Positions 8,811 through 16,683 of a stretch of DNA of 64,000 nt are shown here, in pieces; positions within the stretch are counted from its first letter, which is position 1; every line of letters begins with the position of its first letter. The DNA is taken from NCBI GenBank assembly GCA_964550175.1, contig CAZJXP010000001.1, positions 744,001-808,000 of the forward strand, given 5' to 3'. A program made the position numbers and the translations under genes. This stretch comes from DSQK01 sp964550175. Its GTDB lineage: Archaea; Nanobdellota; Nanobdellia; Woesearchaeales; ARS49. Below the pieces are notes generated by a model. That model worked only from the letters and a program-made list of their open reading frames with translations. It was not told the DNA's origin and searched no databases.

Positions 8811-8831
8811 GACTTTTAGATTGATTGTGCA

Positions 8832-9593
8832 ATGGAAATAAACGCACAAACTGCGGAATTATGCGGCATCATTCTTGGTGATGGTCACATGCATAAAACG
8901 AAAAATCGAATAACGATCTCTGGCAGCAAGGATGACATCCATTATTTCCGCAACCGAGTTATTCCCTTGTTTCTCCAATGTTTCCCAGACATACATCCCG
9001 TATTAGTTCGACTTAAAACAGCCGAGGCATATAATCTTCAAGTTGAGAATAAGTTAGCATTTCAGTTTTTTATTCAATCATATAATTTGCAACGGGGACC
9101 CAAAGAGGCTATGCACATTCCTTTAGTCATCCTTGCGAATGATTCACTTATTCCTCATTTTCTCCGAGGACTTTTTGATACTGATGGTTCATTTAAATTT
9201 TGCAAACAGGCACGCGGTTATGCATATTACCCTCGAATACGCATTGCTTTAGCCGAGTCTCCTCTCACTGATGCGTTACAGTTCCTTTTTACGCGCGCGG
9301 GATTTAAGGCGATAAAATCAGTGAAACTGAATCATGGGTTTGCAACGATGAAGAATCTTGTAACCTACGAAATTTCCGGTTGCGCGGCTTTTGAACGGTG
9401 GATGACTCATATTTGTCCCGCTAATCCTGTGCAAAAAGCAAAGTATGACTATTGGACGAAATATGGACGTCATGAGCCAGGAATGATTTATGAAGAAAGA
9501 ATTTACAAAATAGCCTCGGGCGGATTCGAACCGCCGTCAACGCGTCCAGAGCGCGCTATACTTGACCAACTATACGACGAGGCTTTAAAGTAA
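8832..9593 (+). CDS. LAGLIDADG homing-endonuclease-type protein reading antisense through tRNA-Gln
   Basis: A 253-residue protein with two LAGLIDADG-like helices, LCGIILGDGHM (about residues 10-20) and LRGLFDTDGSF (about 112-122), each with the catalytic acidic residue. It is a stand-alone two-motif endonuclease: no intein splicing residues or host protein surround it. The gene is visibly more AT-rich than its neighbours, consistent with transfer. Its last 28 or so codons (ASGGFEPPSTRPERA onward) are the exact antisense of the tRNA-Gln gene at 9511-9584, and the stop lies just beyond the tRNA. Either the true C-terminus was extended by insertion beside the tRNA or the original stop was lost. 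Confidence 0.82.
   Translation: MEINAQTAELCGIILGDGHMHKTKNRITISGSKDDIHYFRNRVIPLFLQCFPDIHPVLVRLKTAEAYNLQVENKLAFQFFIQSYNLQRGPKEAMHIPLVILANDSLIPHFLRGLFDTDGSFKFCKQARGYAYYPRIRIALAESPLTDALQFLFTRAGFKAIKSVKLNHGFATMKNLVTYEISGCAAFERWMTHICPANPVQKAKYDYWTKYGRHEPGMIYEERIYKIASGGFEPPSTRPERAILDQLYDEALK
9511..9584 (-). tRNA. tRNA-Gln (anticodon CTG)
   Basis: A 74-nt cloverleaf. The acceptor AGCCTCG pairs with CGAGGCT plus discriminator A. The D-arm holds AGTTGGTCAA, the anticodon loop is CTCTGGA (anticodon CTG), and the T-arm is GGCGG-TTCGAAT-CCGCC. No CCA is encoded. A TATA-like TTTTTAAA lies about 30-40 bp upstream. The endonuclease reading frame covers it completely on the other strand. Confidence 0.95.
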
Positions 9594-9659
9594 AATAAAC
9601 GTGTAATTGTGGGTTTAAAAAGCTTTATGTGGCTCTTGAGTTGGGCGTTCAAGAATTAT

Positions 9660-10100
9660 CTAAGCAAGCCAAACAACAAAGAATCCTGTGAGCGTTCCCA
9701 ACACGACGCCCCAGACACAGTCAGAGAAGTAATGTTTCTTCAGGAACGCGCGCGTGCTCGCGACCAATAACGCGACCACAATAAAGAACGTCGAGAGCCA
9801 AATCTTCTGGAACACATCCATCAAGACAATGGCGAGGATGGCGGCGCGCATCGAGTGCATGCTGACGGCGGTTCCGGCGTCGATCTTCTGCCACCAGGTG
9901 CGGTAGAGCACGGGCTTCGGTCGGTCGCGAATATAGAATGACCGGACAACCGAGATGATGACGTATGCGATGACGAGACCGAGGAACAATCGCCAGAACG
10001 TTCCGAAGTCTTTGAGAAGAATGAATGTGGCGCTCGTTGCGAGATAGACTGGTAACCCGCCTAAGGCGCTAAGGTCGCTAATGACGTCGTCGAGTGACAT
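9660..10100 (-). CDS. PAP2-family membrane phosphatase
   Basis: A 146-residue membrane protein with about four hydrophobic helices. It has all three parts of the PAP2 signature: RSFYIRDRP (the R...RP motif), SMHSMRA (the PSGH-like motif, with its His) and STRAFLKKHYFSD (R...H...D). Such enzymes remove phosphate from lipid phosphates or polyprenyl pyrophosphates at the membrane. The substrate is unknown; recycling of an undecaprenyl- or dolichyl-type carrier is a reasonable inference given the heavily sequon-rich surface proteins in this window. Confidence 0.82.
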   Translation of the reverse strand: MSLDDVISDLSALGGLPVYLATSATFILLKDFGTFWRLFLGLVIAYVIISVVRSFYIRDRPKPVLYRTWWQKIDAGTAVSMHSMRAAILAIVLMDVFQKIWLSTFFIVVALLVASTRAFLKKHYFSDCVWGVVLGTLTGFFVVWLA

Positions 10101-10175
10101 AGCCGTACTTAGGAGTTGGAGGTATTTAAAGCTTGAGGGATATCTTTAAGTAGAGGTTATTCGCGCAAGACGTGT

Positions 10176-10814
10176 ATGGGGGAAACAGAGAAACAAGTCA
10201 AGAAGTATTTTTCGCGCAAAGTCAAGCGTGGAATCTATTCCGCAACGGTCGCGTTCTTGAAAAAGAATTACGCTCCCGGTAAAAAACTGCTCGACTTGGG
10301 CAGCGGCATCGGCATATTCTCCGATTACGCCAAGAAGCTGGGCTATGCCGTTCGAACGTGCGATTACGACCCTAACTATTGCGTTTTTCCGGATGTCAAA
10401 ATAGATATCTGCGACGGCGACTGGAACCCGTTGCCGTACAAGAACCAATCGTTCGATGTTGTCTTGTATACGGAAGTCATCGAGCATGTCGGAAACCCGC
10501 TGCACTGGCTGCGGGAAATAAATCGAGTCTTGAAGCCTGGCGGAGTGGTCATTGTTTCAACTCCGAACCTGTTGAACTGGAAGCAGAAGCTTTGGTTCGT
10601 TTTCACGTCGTTCTTTGTCACGCACGCGATCGCCAAGAAACCCGGCGACCATATCACGCACATCACGCCGCAGTTCCTAAACTATTTCATGAACATCGAA
10701 GGGTTTGAGACGCACACGTTCTACGCGAACTCGTACGTTCCGTTCACTTCAATCAAGACGCCGAATTCTGCGCTGCTTTCCGACACGGTTTTTGTTGTCG
10801 GGAAGAAAAAGTAA
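10176..10814 (+). CDS. Class I SAM-dependent methyltransferase
   Basis: A 212-residue methyltransferase of the UbiE/type-11 group. Motif I is LLDLGSGIGIFSDYAK (about residues 38-53), the acidic residue after strand 2 is in RTCDYD, and motif IV/post-I regions are YTEVIEHVGNPLHWLREI and LKPGGVVIVSTPN. The substrate is not evident; small molecules, lipids and sugars are all possible. It sits between a PAP2 protein and a sugar nucleotidyltransferase, which weakly favours a cell-surface or lipid substrate. Confidence 0.85.
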   Translation: MGETEKQVKKYFSRKVKRGIYSATVAFLKKNYAPGKKLLDLGSGIGIFSDYAKKLGYAVRTCDYDPNYCVFPDVKIDICDGDWNPLPYKNQSFDVVLYTEVIEHVGNPLHWLREINRVLKPGGVVIVSTPNLLNWKQKLWFVFTSFFVTHAIAKKPGDHITHITPQFLNYFMNIEGFETHTFYANSYVPFTSIKTPNSALLSDTVFVVGKKK

Positions 10815-10829
10815 CTAGCATACAATAAA

Positions 10830-10902
10830 TAGCCCCACCCGGATTCGAACCGGGGTCCGGTGGTCCAAAGCCACCTATCCTTGACCGCTAGACGATGGGG
10901 CT
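10830..10902 (-). tRNA. tRNA-Gln (anticodon TTG)
   Basis: A 73-nt cloverleaf. The acceptor AGCCCCA pairs with TGGGGCT and discriminator A follows. The anticodon stem-loop is GGTGG-CTTTGGA-CCACC (anticodon TTG), and the T-arm is CCCGG-TTCGAAT-CCGGG. No CCA is encoded. With the CTG isoacceptor 1.2 kb away, both Gln tRNAs are in this window. Confidence 0.95.
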
Positions 10903-11000
10903 GGCGATACGTTTCCGTTCTCAAGACGCTTTAAAAAGGTTGCGTGAATAAGTTTTGCAGTTGCACAAAGATTAAGAATGAGCGGTCGTCCTGCAAAACC

Positions 11001-11768
11001 ATGATGAAGGGAATCATTCTCGCGGCGGGAAGAGGGTCGCGGATGCATCCGCACACCCACGCGACCAACAAGTGTTTGCTGCCCGTAGGCGACGTGCCAA
11101 TGATCGTGCATCCGCTTAAGTGCCTGATCAACGCGGGCATCCGCGAGATATGCATCGTGACTGGCGGAGACCACTTCGACGCGATCGCAAAACTATTGGG
11201 CTCAGGCCAAGACCTGAAGCATCTTGGAATCACCGTCCCTGTCTCGCTCGCGTACCGCGTGCAGGACAGCCCGCGCGGAAGCGCGGACGCCATCGGACTC
11301 GCGCGGATGGTCGTGGGCGAGAATGCTGTCGCGGTCCTGTTCGGCGACAACATCTATCAGGATTCGCAGGTTCTTAATGACGCGGTGGCGAGCTATGTCT
11401 CCGGCGGGCATATCTTCCTCAAAGAGGTCCCCGATGAACTCTTGTTCGAGGACAATAAAGGAATACGCAAGGCGAAGTACGGCATGGCGACGCTTCAAGG
11501 CGACAAAGTCATCAACATCGAGGAAAAGCCACAGCACCCGAAAAGCAATTTCGCGGTCACCGGAGCTTATCTTTATGACAAAGATGTTTTTGACGTGGTT
11601 TCGACGCTGAAACCGTCTGCGCGCGGCGAGCTTGAGATTACCGATGTGAACAATCACTATATCAACAAAGGAACGATGCGTTCCTCCGTCATCAAAGGCT
11701 GGTGGACGGACGCCGGCAGCCCGAATACGTACGCATTGGCGAACAAACTGCTTTGGGAGAAAGAATAA
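11001..11768 (+). CDS. Sugar-1-phosphate nucleotidyltransferase (RmlA-like)
   Basis: A roughly 255-residue nucleotidyltransferase that joins a sugar 1-phosphate to an NTP. The signature GIILAAGRGSRMHPHTHATNK (shortened here to its ends) opens the protein, with FGDNIYQD (metal-binding Asp), EEKPQHPKSNFAVTGAYLYD and GWWTDAGSPNTY further on; all match glucose-1-phosphate thymidylyltransferases. The start was moved to 11001 because the GTG at 10944 lies almost at the TATA-derived transcription start (TTTAAAAAGG near 10931) and adds 19 unrelated residues; the ATG at 11004 is equally possible. It probably feeds surface glycan synthesis. Confidence 0.85.
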   Translation: MMKGIILAAGRGSRMHPHTHATNKCLLPVGDVPMIVHPLKCLINAGIREICIVTGGDHFDAIAKLLGSGQDLKHLGITVPVSLAYRVQDSPRGSADAIGLARMVVGENAVAVLFGDNIYQDSQVLNDAVASYVSGGHIFLKEVPDELLFEDNKGIRKAKYGMATLQGDKVINIEEKPQHPKSNFAVTGAYLYDKDVFDVVSTLKPSARGELEITDVNNHYINKGTMRSSVIKGWWTDAGSPNTYALANKLLWEKE

Positions 11769-12215
11769 TTATTTCTGCGCCGCATATTGTGACGCAAGAA
11801 GATCCGTGAAGAATTCTCGAATGCCGACAAAGTTCGCGAGCCTGATTCTTGCGTCTTTCCGAATCGGATACGCATCTAGCCATTCGAGCGCGGGCTGGTC
11901 GGCCAAGAACGCGCCGTATGGTGTTCGTTGCGCAAGCCAAGGAAGGAATCGCGCAAGATCCTGCGCCTGAACATCAAATCCTAATGAGTAGTTACCCCAA
12001 TGCGAGGATGCGGCGATTTTGCGGCTTCCGATGCGGAACGCCAAGTGTTCCGCTTCGACACGGTAGAACTGCACTTTTGCGTCGCCAACAATTGACTCAA
12101 CCGCGAAATCGGCGTCATACTTCCTTCGCATCTTGGGGGATTCTTGCCAGGGCAGGCTCAAGTCCATCCATAGCTCTCTTGCGACGCGCTCAAGCTTGCT
12201 GATGGGTCTTTCCAT
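11769..12215 (-). CDS. Hypothetical protein following dphB
   Basis: A 148-residue soluble protein without recognised motifs. It is rich in aromatic residues and Arg (WMDLSLPWQ, RFLPWLAQRTPYGAF, REFFTDLLASQYAAQK). The ATG at 12215 is preferred over an in-frame ATG at 12275 since it keeps the overlap with dphB to 26 bp. It is likely co-transcribed with dphB; whether it shares a pathway is unknown. It converges with the nucleotidyltransferase gene, with adjacent stops. Confidence 0.65.
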   Translation of the reverse strand: MERPISKLERVARELWMDLSLPWQESPKMRRKYDADFAVESIVGDAKVQFYRVEAEHLAFRIGSRKIAASSHWGNYSLGFDVQAQDLARFLPWLAQRTPYGAFLADQPALEWLDAYPIRKDARIRLANFVGIREFFTDLLASQYAAQK

Positions 12216-12954
12216 AGTCTTCCTCGGCAAAATGGCGTTTGCCCGGTATGATGAGGCAATGCACGGGTTTGCCAAAGTCTTTTTTTAGCACGTCTTTGGC
12301 TTTTCCTTGGATGATGAGCTGGGTTTTTGACGCAAGTCTGGCGCAGCCGATGACGAGCGTATTGTCGGTGACGAGCTTTTTCCCGTGCTTCTTTTCGAGC
12401 TTGAACAAATAATTGATTGCGTCATTGACGCTCATGAACTTGTTTTCGCCCGGCTTGAGGTCGAGCAAAAAGAGCGTGTGCGCGCCGATGGACTGGTTTT
12501 CCGCGAGGATTTGGTAAGGCGTATCCGGCTCGAAATTATCGTCCGTGAACGGGATGCTTGCTGTTTTTCCGAACTTGTAGAGCTGCAATCCGGTTTCGCC
12601 GATTGCGGTCAAGATAGAGGCGTTATGGACGACGGCTGTTTTTATCTTCAGTTCCTTCGCGCGCATCAGCAAGTCCGTGTGCGTCGTTGCGGAAAGAGCG
12701 TCGCCGATGACGAGCAGCGAGACGTTCTTCGTTTTCGCGGGCTTTAACAGGAGTTCTTCTGCTTTCTGTTCCACAACTGCGCGGTCAGCTAGGAGAATTT
12801 TCTTTCCGTAGAATGATTCGAGCTTTGAAACGGGAACTTGCAGCAAGGAAGTGTAGCTTTCCAAGTACACGATGTCCGAATCCTTGACAAGCTCGAGCCC
12901 TTTGACCGAGATGTCCTTCTCGTCCGAAAGGCCGATGCCGATGAGGTTGAGCAT
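12190..12954 (-). CDS. dphB: Diphthine synthase
   Basis: A 254-residue SAM-dependent tetrapyrrole-methylase-fold enzyme that methylates the modified histidine of aEF2 in diphthamide synthesis. N-terminus MLNLIGIGLSDEKDISVKG, then VYLESYTS and VIGDALSATTH are all characteristic of DphB, as are VVHNASILTAIGETGLQLYKFG and DTPYQ. Length is normal. The enzyme acts after Dph2. Oddly, the only dph2 in this window is truncated (44172-44423). Confidence 0.95.
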   Translation of the reverse strand: MLNLIGIGLSDEKDISVKGLELVKDSDIVYLESYTSLLQVPVSKLESFYGKKILLADRAVVEQKAEELLLKPAKTKNVSLLVIGDALSATTHTDLLMRAKELKIKTAVVHNASILTAIGETGLQLYKFGKTASIPFTDDNFEPDTPYQILAENQSIGAHTLFLLDLKPGENKFMSVNDAINYLFKLEKKHGKKLVTDNTLVIGCARLASKTQLIIQGKAKDVLKKDFGKPVHCLIIPGKRHFAEEDYGKTHQQA

Positions 12955-12991
12955 GGCTCTTTTGTCGAGAGCTGCCTTTTAAACGTTGTGC

Positions 12992-13411
12992 TTAACGGCG
13001 AATCATGATACGCGCTTTTGGATTGTAAGGTACAATGCCATTAGGAAATCGATGCGCGATATCTTCCGTCTCATCGAGAAAGGAAAATGAGGGAAAATTT
13101 TGCGGAAGTTCCAACATTAATGGTTTATTTTTTGAACTGTACAGTGTTATCACGTGGTCTACTAGGCGATCATCTGGCTCTGCCGGAATTATGCTGATGA
13201 TTTCCTTGGTAACGTTAATCTCGGCCACGATAGTGACCCAGCTTTCCTGCTCCTGCAAGTCGTCTTCTGAGTACTGCAAACGGAAGATTCCGGGTTGCGC
13301 TTGAGCATGCAGATAAACTGACCTTCCATATGAGCCGGGTTGGTACTTGCCGCGCACCTTTTCAATCATGTGCTGTAGTTCTTGCGTTCGTTGTTCAAGC
13401 GTTTTTGCCAT
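12992..13411 (-). CDS. Hypothetical protein upstream of dphB
   Basis: A 139-residue soluble protein. A short N-terminal helix (LEQRTQELQHMIEKVRG) is followed by alternating beta-strand sequence such as SWVTIVAEINVTKEIISIIP and a basic ARIMIRR end. No family was recognised. It lies 37 bp upstream of dphB on the same strand and downstream of the ftsZ2 terminator. Confidence 0.65.
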   Translation of the reverse strand: MAKTLEQRTQELQHMIEKVRGKYQPGSYGRSVYLHAQAQPGIFRLQYSEDDLQEQESWVTIVAEINVTKEIISIIPAEPDDRLVDHVITLYSSKNKPLMLELPQNFPSFSFLDETEDIAHRFPNGIVPYNPKARIMIRR

Positions 13412-13470
13412 AATTCCAAGAAAAATTTAGGAATTTATAAACGGAATGAACTTCAGATCAGGATAAGAAA

Positions 13471-13547
13471 TTAAAAAAATAAAAAAAGAAAGCCCTCGCG
13501 GGCCCTCTTGTGTCCTCCGCCATATTTGTTGGGGGGTACGGCGGAGG
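13471..13547 (-). terminator. Tandem hairpins and T-tract after ftsZ2
   Basis: Reading from the ftsZ2 stop on the minus strand: a perfect 8-bp stem CCTCCGCC/GGCGGAGG (13514-13521 with 13540-13547), then a short GC stem GCCC-GCGA-GGGC (13492-13503), then a run of T residues (13471-13490). This fits transcription termination of ftsZ2. Confidence 0.65.
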
Positions 13548-13556
13548 CAAAGAAAA

Positions 13557-14627
13557 TCAGTTGACGATTTCGATGCCGAGTTCGTCGCTCATTCGCGCCT
13601 GCTTGGCGGCGACGTCCTTCTTGACGTTCGATGAGCCGGTGATGTACGGCGAAGTCACGCCGGTGATGATGGTCATCACCATGAACTTGCCCTTCATCTC
13701 GTCCTGCACTCGAGCGCCCCAGATGACGTTCGCGTCCTCATCGAGCGATTCGGTGATCAGTTCGCCTGCGCGGTTGATCTCGTCGAGGGTCATGTCCGGA
13801 CCGCCGACAACCTGGATCAACGCTCCCGTCGCGCCCTGGTAGTTGATGTCCAGGAGCGGGTTCTCGAGCGCGCCGCGGACAGCTTCTTCGACTCGGCTGT
13901 TCGTGTCAGATGTTCCGACACCGATAGCAGCGACGCCGCCGTTGGTCATGATGGCTCGCACGTCGGCGAAGTCAAGGTTGACCAAGCTCGGAACTGCGAT
14001 GGTTTCGACAATTCCGCGGATCATCGTGCTGATGAGTTCGTTCGCGACGGCAAACGCCTGCTGGATCGGGAGGTTTCCCGCGATCTGGACGAGTCGGTTG
14101 TTGTCGATGACGATGACGGTGTCAGATGCCTTTCGCAACTGAGCGAGACCGAATTCGGCCTTGTCGACCCGCGCGCGTTCAATCTTGAACGGCATCGTGA
14201 CGGTGCCGATGACAATTGCGCCCATGTCCTTCGCGATTTGCGCGACGATCGGAGCTGAACCCGTACCGGTTCCGCCGCCCATTCCGGCGCAGACGAAGAC
14301 CATGTCGGAACCCTTGAGCACCATCTTGAGTTCGTTGACGCTCTCCTGAGCGGCTTCGGCTCCCTTTTGCGGGAATCCGCCGCAGCCCAATCCGCGCGTG
14401 ACGTCTTTGCCAATCAAGAATTTCTTGTCAGCTTCTGAGATTTTGAGATGCTGTTGGTCGGTGTTGACCGCGATGATTTCCGCGCCCTTGACGCCTCGCT
14501 TGTACAACCAGGTAACCATGTTGTTACCGCCGCCACCGCAGCCGATGACCTTGATATTCGCTTGACCGACCGAGAGGTCGTCATTTTGCTGTGCCTGCTG
14601 TTGTGCTCGTTCTACAATAAAGTCCAT
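13557..14627 (-). CDS. ftsZ2: Cell division GTPase FtsZ2
   Basis: A 356-residue tubulin-like GTPase that polymerises at the division site. The N-terminal strand is NIKVIGCGGGGNN, the GTP-binding T4 loop is GMGGGTGTGSAP, and NLDFADVRAIM is the T7 region that activates the neighbouring subunit. The segments MPFKIERARVDKAEFGL and NVIWGARVQDEMKGKF resemble the FtsZ2 rather than the FtsZ1 branch of archaea. The start at 14627 is preceded by a GGGGG ribosome-binding-like tract; an upstream in-frame ATG at 14666 adds an unlikely 13 residues. Confidence 0.95.
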   Translation of the reverse strand: MDFIVERAQQQAQQNDDLSVGQANIKVIGCGGGGNNMVTWLYKRGVKGAEIIAVNTDQQHLKISEADKKFLIGKDVTRGLGCGGFPQKGAEAAQESVNELKMVLKGSDMVFVCAGMGGGTGTGSAPIVAQIAKDMGAIVIGTVTMPFKIERARVDKAEFGLAQLRKASDTVIVIDNNRLVQIAGNLPIQQAFAVANELISTMIRGIVETIAVPSLVNLDFADVRAIMTNGGVAAIGVGTSDTNSRVEEAVRGALENPLLDINYQGATGALIQVVGGPDMTLDEINRAGELITESLDEDANVIWGARVQDEMKGKFMVMTIITGVTSPYITGSSNVKKDVAAKQARMSDELGIEIVN

Positions 14628-14700
14628 TTGTTTTTTCCCCCGTTTTTTGGTTTGTTGACAATGCATTAGCGTGTGCAGTATATAGGTTCCACTACCAAAA

Positions 14701-14722
14701 CCTTTATATGCAACTTTATACC
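14701..14722 (-). promoter_or_regulatory. TATA boxes upstream of ftsZ2
   Basis: On the minus strand two TATA-like boxes occur, GGTATAAAG (14714-14722) and CATATAAAGG (14701-14710). Either would give ftsZ2 a leader of about 45-60 nt, unlike the leaderless majority here. Confidence 0.5.
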
Positions 14723-14723
14723 A

Positions 14724-14891
14724 ATGCCTCTTAGAACAACACGATTGCTTCGCGCCAACGAACGATCGTCAGCGGTGTTTTTCGAACGCCAATTCGAAAC
14801 ACACGAAATTGAATTTTCCAAACCCACAGTTGATTTTTACTTCCCCGCCAAGGGTCGTCGAAATCGTTTATTTTATCTCTTTCGTATTTAA
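14724..14891 (+). CDS. Possible 55-residue basic protein
   Basis: This short frame opens MPLRTTRLLRANERSS and ends RRNRLFYLFRI. It is basic and fills part of the 350-bp gap between ftsZ2 and the lipoprotein gene at 15016. The nearest TATA-like sequence is too close (CTTTATAT, 14702-14709) and no ribosome-binding site is seen. It may not be translated. The rest of the gap (14892-15015) is AT-rich, with a TATA-like box TTTAAAAAG near 14985. Confidence 0.25.
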   Translation: MPLRTTRLLRANERSSAVFFERQFETHEIEFSKPTVDFYFPAKGRRNRLFYLFRI

Positions 14892-15015
14892 ACTTCTTTA
14901 TATACTTTATTGTGTTTAAATATAGCTTTTAAAGGACTAGGCCTACGGTTCTGATGGAATTCTACCTTGATTTCGCGTGGAAAGGTTTAAAAAGACACCG
15001 ACGATAAATCATATC

Positions 15016-15360
15016 ATGTTCAAACAATTTGTTTATGCGGGATTGTTGGCAACAATTGCAGGCTGTGATATACAATCAACCCCAGCCTCGTCAAAACCTA
15101 CGTCACCACCTGTGCCCGTGCTCAATGCATACGAGAAAAACACGTACGTTCCCATCCAGTCATTTGATACCTTTGGTCGTTATGAAAACCCCAATGATGT
15201 CACGTATGAATGTAAAGGAGTTACTACGGGAGATCTTGATGGCGACGGTGATGTAGATGTCATCATCATTACGAATCGCGGATACTTTTTGATTGAAAAT
15301 AAACTACCGCAAAAAACTCTCGACGCAAAATTAACTCCTGAACAAGAAGATAAGAAATAA
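15016..15360 (+). CDS. Small lipoprotein with one FG-GAP/EF-hand-like motif
   Basis: A 114-residue secreted lipoprotein. The signal peptide ends in a lipobox (LLATIAGC), a Pro/Ser/Thr-rich linker follows, and DLDGDGDVDVIII is the Ca2+-binding loop of an FG-GAP/VCBS repeat. Such repeats normally come in sevens forming a propeller; here only one is left, so the protein may be a remnant or form multimers. The ATG at 15016 lies about 25 nt after TTTAAAAAG and gives a proper signal peptide, so it is preferred over the GTG at 14977. Confidence 0.7.
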   Translation: MFKQFVYAGLLATIAGCDIQSTPASSKPTSPPVPVLNAYEKNTYVPIQSFDTFGRYENPNDVTYECKGVTTGDLDGDGDVDVIIITNRGYFLIENKLPQKTLDAKLTPEQEDKK

Positions 15361-16023
15361 CTATTTCACTTTCTGCAATTTCTTTAACGCGTTTTCGGCC
15401 CACTGACGCGCGGCCTGCAAGGCTTTCGAGACGTGCGTCGAATACGTGCCGAACAATTCGGCTTCGTCGCTGACGCGGTTGCCGTGCTTGTGGAAAAAAA
15501 CGAGATTGTGAAGTTCGAACTTTAAGGGCGCAACGGGTTTCTCGTCGGAATAACCAATAGTTATTACGCCGATCGGCATGACGTCGTCGGGAATAACGCA
15601 GGCTTTTTTCAGCAAGCGCTCGTCGAATGCGCTGACCCAGCAGGCGCCGAGATGTTGCGCATGAGCGGCGAGCAACATATTTTCCGCCGCGGCAGCGCCG
15701 TCGAGAATCGCGTACAATTCTTGCCCGCGCTTGCCGTAATAGCGTTCTGACTTTTTCGGCTCGACGCAAATCACGATATTTAGCGGGGCTTGCGCCATCC
15801 AGTATTGCTGGAGGCAGGCTTCTGAAATTTCGAGTCGTTGCTCGGGAGAAATGACGAGGATGAATTTCCACGGCTGAATGTTGCCTGCAGATGGGGCGAG
15901 ACGCCCGGCGTCAAGAATGCGGCCTATCTTTTCGAACTCAATCGGGATGTCGAGATATTTCCTGATGCTTCTTCGCGAACGGATAGCCTCTAACGCGGAC
16001 AGCATATCCTCTTTTTTGTGCAT
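15361..16023 (-). CDS. Nitroreductase-family flavoprotein
   Basis: A 220-residue FMN-dependent oxidoreductase. The N-terminal FMN-phosphate motif AIRSRRSIRKYLDIPI, the SAGNIQPWKFILV segment and the C-terminal GACWVSAFDE...VMPIGVITIGYSDEKP region all match the family. The physiological substrate is unknown; these enzymes reduce nitro compounds, quinones or flavins with NAD(P)H. An unusual C-terminal tail of about 45 residues follows the normal end. Converges with the small lipoprotein. Confidence 0.88.
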   Translation of the reverse strand: MHKKEDMLSALEAIRSRRSIRKYLDIPIEFEKIGRILDAGRLAPSAGNIQPWKFILVISPEQRLEISEACLQQYWMAQAPLNIVICVEPKKSERYYGKRGQELYAILDGAAAAENMLLAAHAQHLGACWVSAFDERLLKKACVIPDDVMPIGVITIGYSDEKPVAPLKFELHNLVFFHKHGNRVSDEAELFGTYSTHVSKALQAARQWAENALKKLQKVK

Positions 16024-16080
16024 ACGATGTCTAACGAGAATCCGTTTATAAAGCTTTCAGTAGCTCGGAGGAACTTTTTA

Positions 16081-16275
16081 CGATGAGGATTCGAGGTCCA
16101 CATGTACATCCGAACCCACTGGATTCGGATTGTGCCACCACGTTTGGAAGTTCGTCGTCAGAGGTTAAAGAATCTGAAGTTGCTGTAACGACGACTCAAA
16201 AATTTCGAACTCGGTTCGAAAATTCTCGAACGCAACGTTCGAGATATCTGCCGGTGCGAGCCCGCGTAGTGGGAA
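16081..16275. repeat. Dispersed intergenic element, copy A (interrupted by two hairpins)
   Basis: A 31-bp block at 16103-16133, containing the inverted repeat ATCCGAA/TTCGGAT, is identical to 23881-23911. Further on, the core found elsewhere as CTCAAAATCTGCCGG is split. Its left part (ACGACGACTCAAA) ends at 16200 and its right part (ATCTGCCGG) resumes at 16246. The roughly 45 bp between are two perfect hairpins, TTCGAAC-TCG-GTTCGAA (16204-16220) and TCTCGAACG-CAA-CGTTCGAGA (16224-16244). Confidence 0.75.
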
Positions 16276-16302
16276 CAGTAACGAACAAGGCAGCAGAGGT
16301 AA

Positions 16303-16623
16303 CTAATAACCCTTGCCCAACTCGTCCGCGATGTTCATGCAGGCAGTCGTGAGCTTTTGCCTTCGCGGCTGCTCGAGCCCCATATAGGCCCGGACATCGT
16401 TGATGAGCTGCTGCGGAGCATAGCCTTGCTTTGCGATTGCAGAAGAGAGCTTCATTCCATCCGTGAGCATTATTCGCTCCAATTCTTCGATGAGTTTTGG
16501 AGGAACATCGGAGTCAGGATGAAAAACAAGATCAATTCCCGTGCGCCGGAACAGGTGGCTAAAATCAGTCTTATCGCTTGCGCTCATCAAAAATACCTCT
16601 ACAGCACGCTGATTTAAATGCAT
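16303..16623 (-). CDS. Hypothetical helical protein
   Basis: A soluble protein of 106 residues (or 94 if it begins at the second Met, 16587). It is predicted mostly helical, with LIEELERIMLTDGMKLSSAI and QQLINDVRAYMGLEQPRR as likely helices. No family was recognised. A TATA-like CTATAAAAAAG on the minus strand (about 16653-16663) drives it divergently from the DNA ligase gene. Confidence 0.6.
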   Translation of the reverse strand: MHLNQRAVEVFLMSASDKTDFSHLFRRTGIDLVFHPDSDVPPKLIEELERIMLTDGMKLSSAIAKQGYAPQQLINDVRAYMGLEQPRRQKLTTACMNIADELGKGY

Positions 16624-16653
16624 TATTGGTTTACAACAGTTGCTTTGCCATAC

Positions 16654-16663
16654 TTTTTTATAG
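16654..16663. promoter_or_regulatory. Shared TATA region, DNA ligase and divergent gene
   Basis: TTTTTTATAG lies about 25 nt before the ligase ATG at 16684, and its complement, CTATAAAAAA, is suitably placed for the minus-strand gene starting at 16623. One AT-rich box may therefore serve both directions. Confidence 0.5.
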
Positions 16664-16683
16664 TAACATTCTGAAGAACTCCT

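Noticed and set aside
9511..9584. Homing endonuclease as an intron inside tRNA-Gln
   Set aside because: The tRNA is uninterrupted and folds fully, so there is no intron; the endonuclease is only adjacent and antisense.
10944..11000. Longer GTG start for the sugar nucleotidyltransferase
   Set aside because: It lies almost at the expected transcription start and adds residues unrelated to the family; the ATG at 11001 or 11004 gives the family N-terminus.
16083..16352. Open frame of 89 codons over the dispersed element
   Set aside because: It covers the hairpins and repeated blocks, has no ribosome-binding site or TATA box suitable, and overlaps the start of the minus-strand gene; it is an accident of the repeat sequence.
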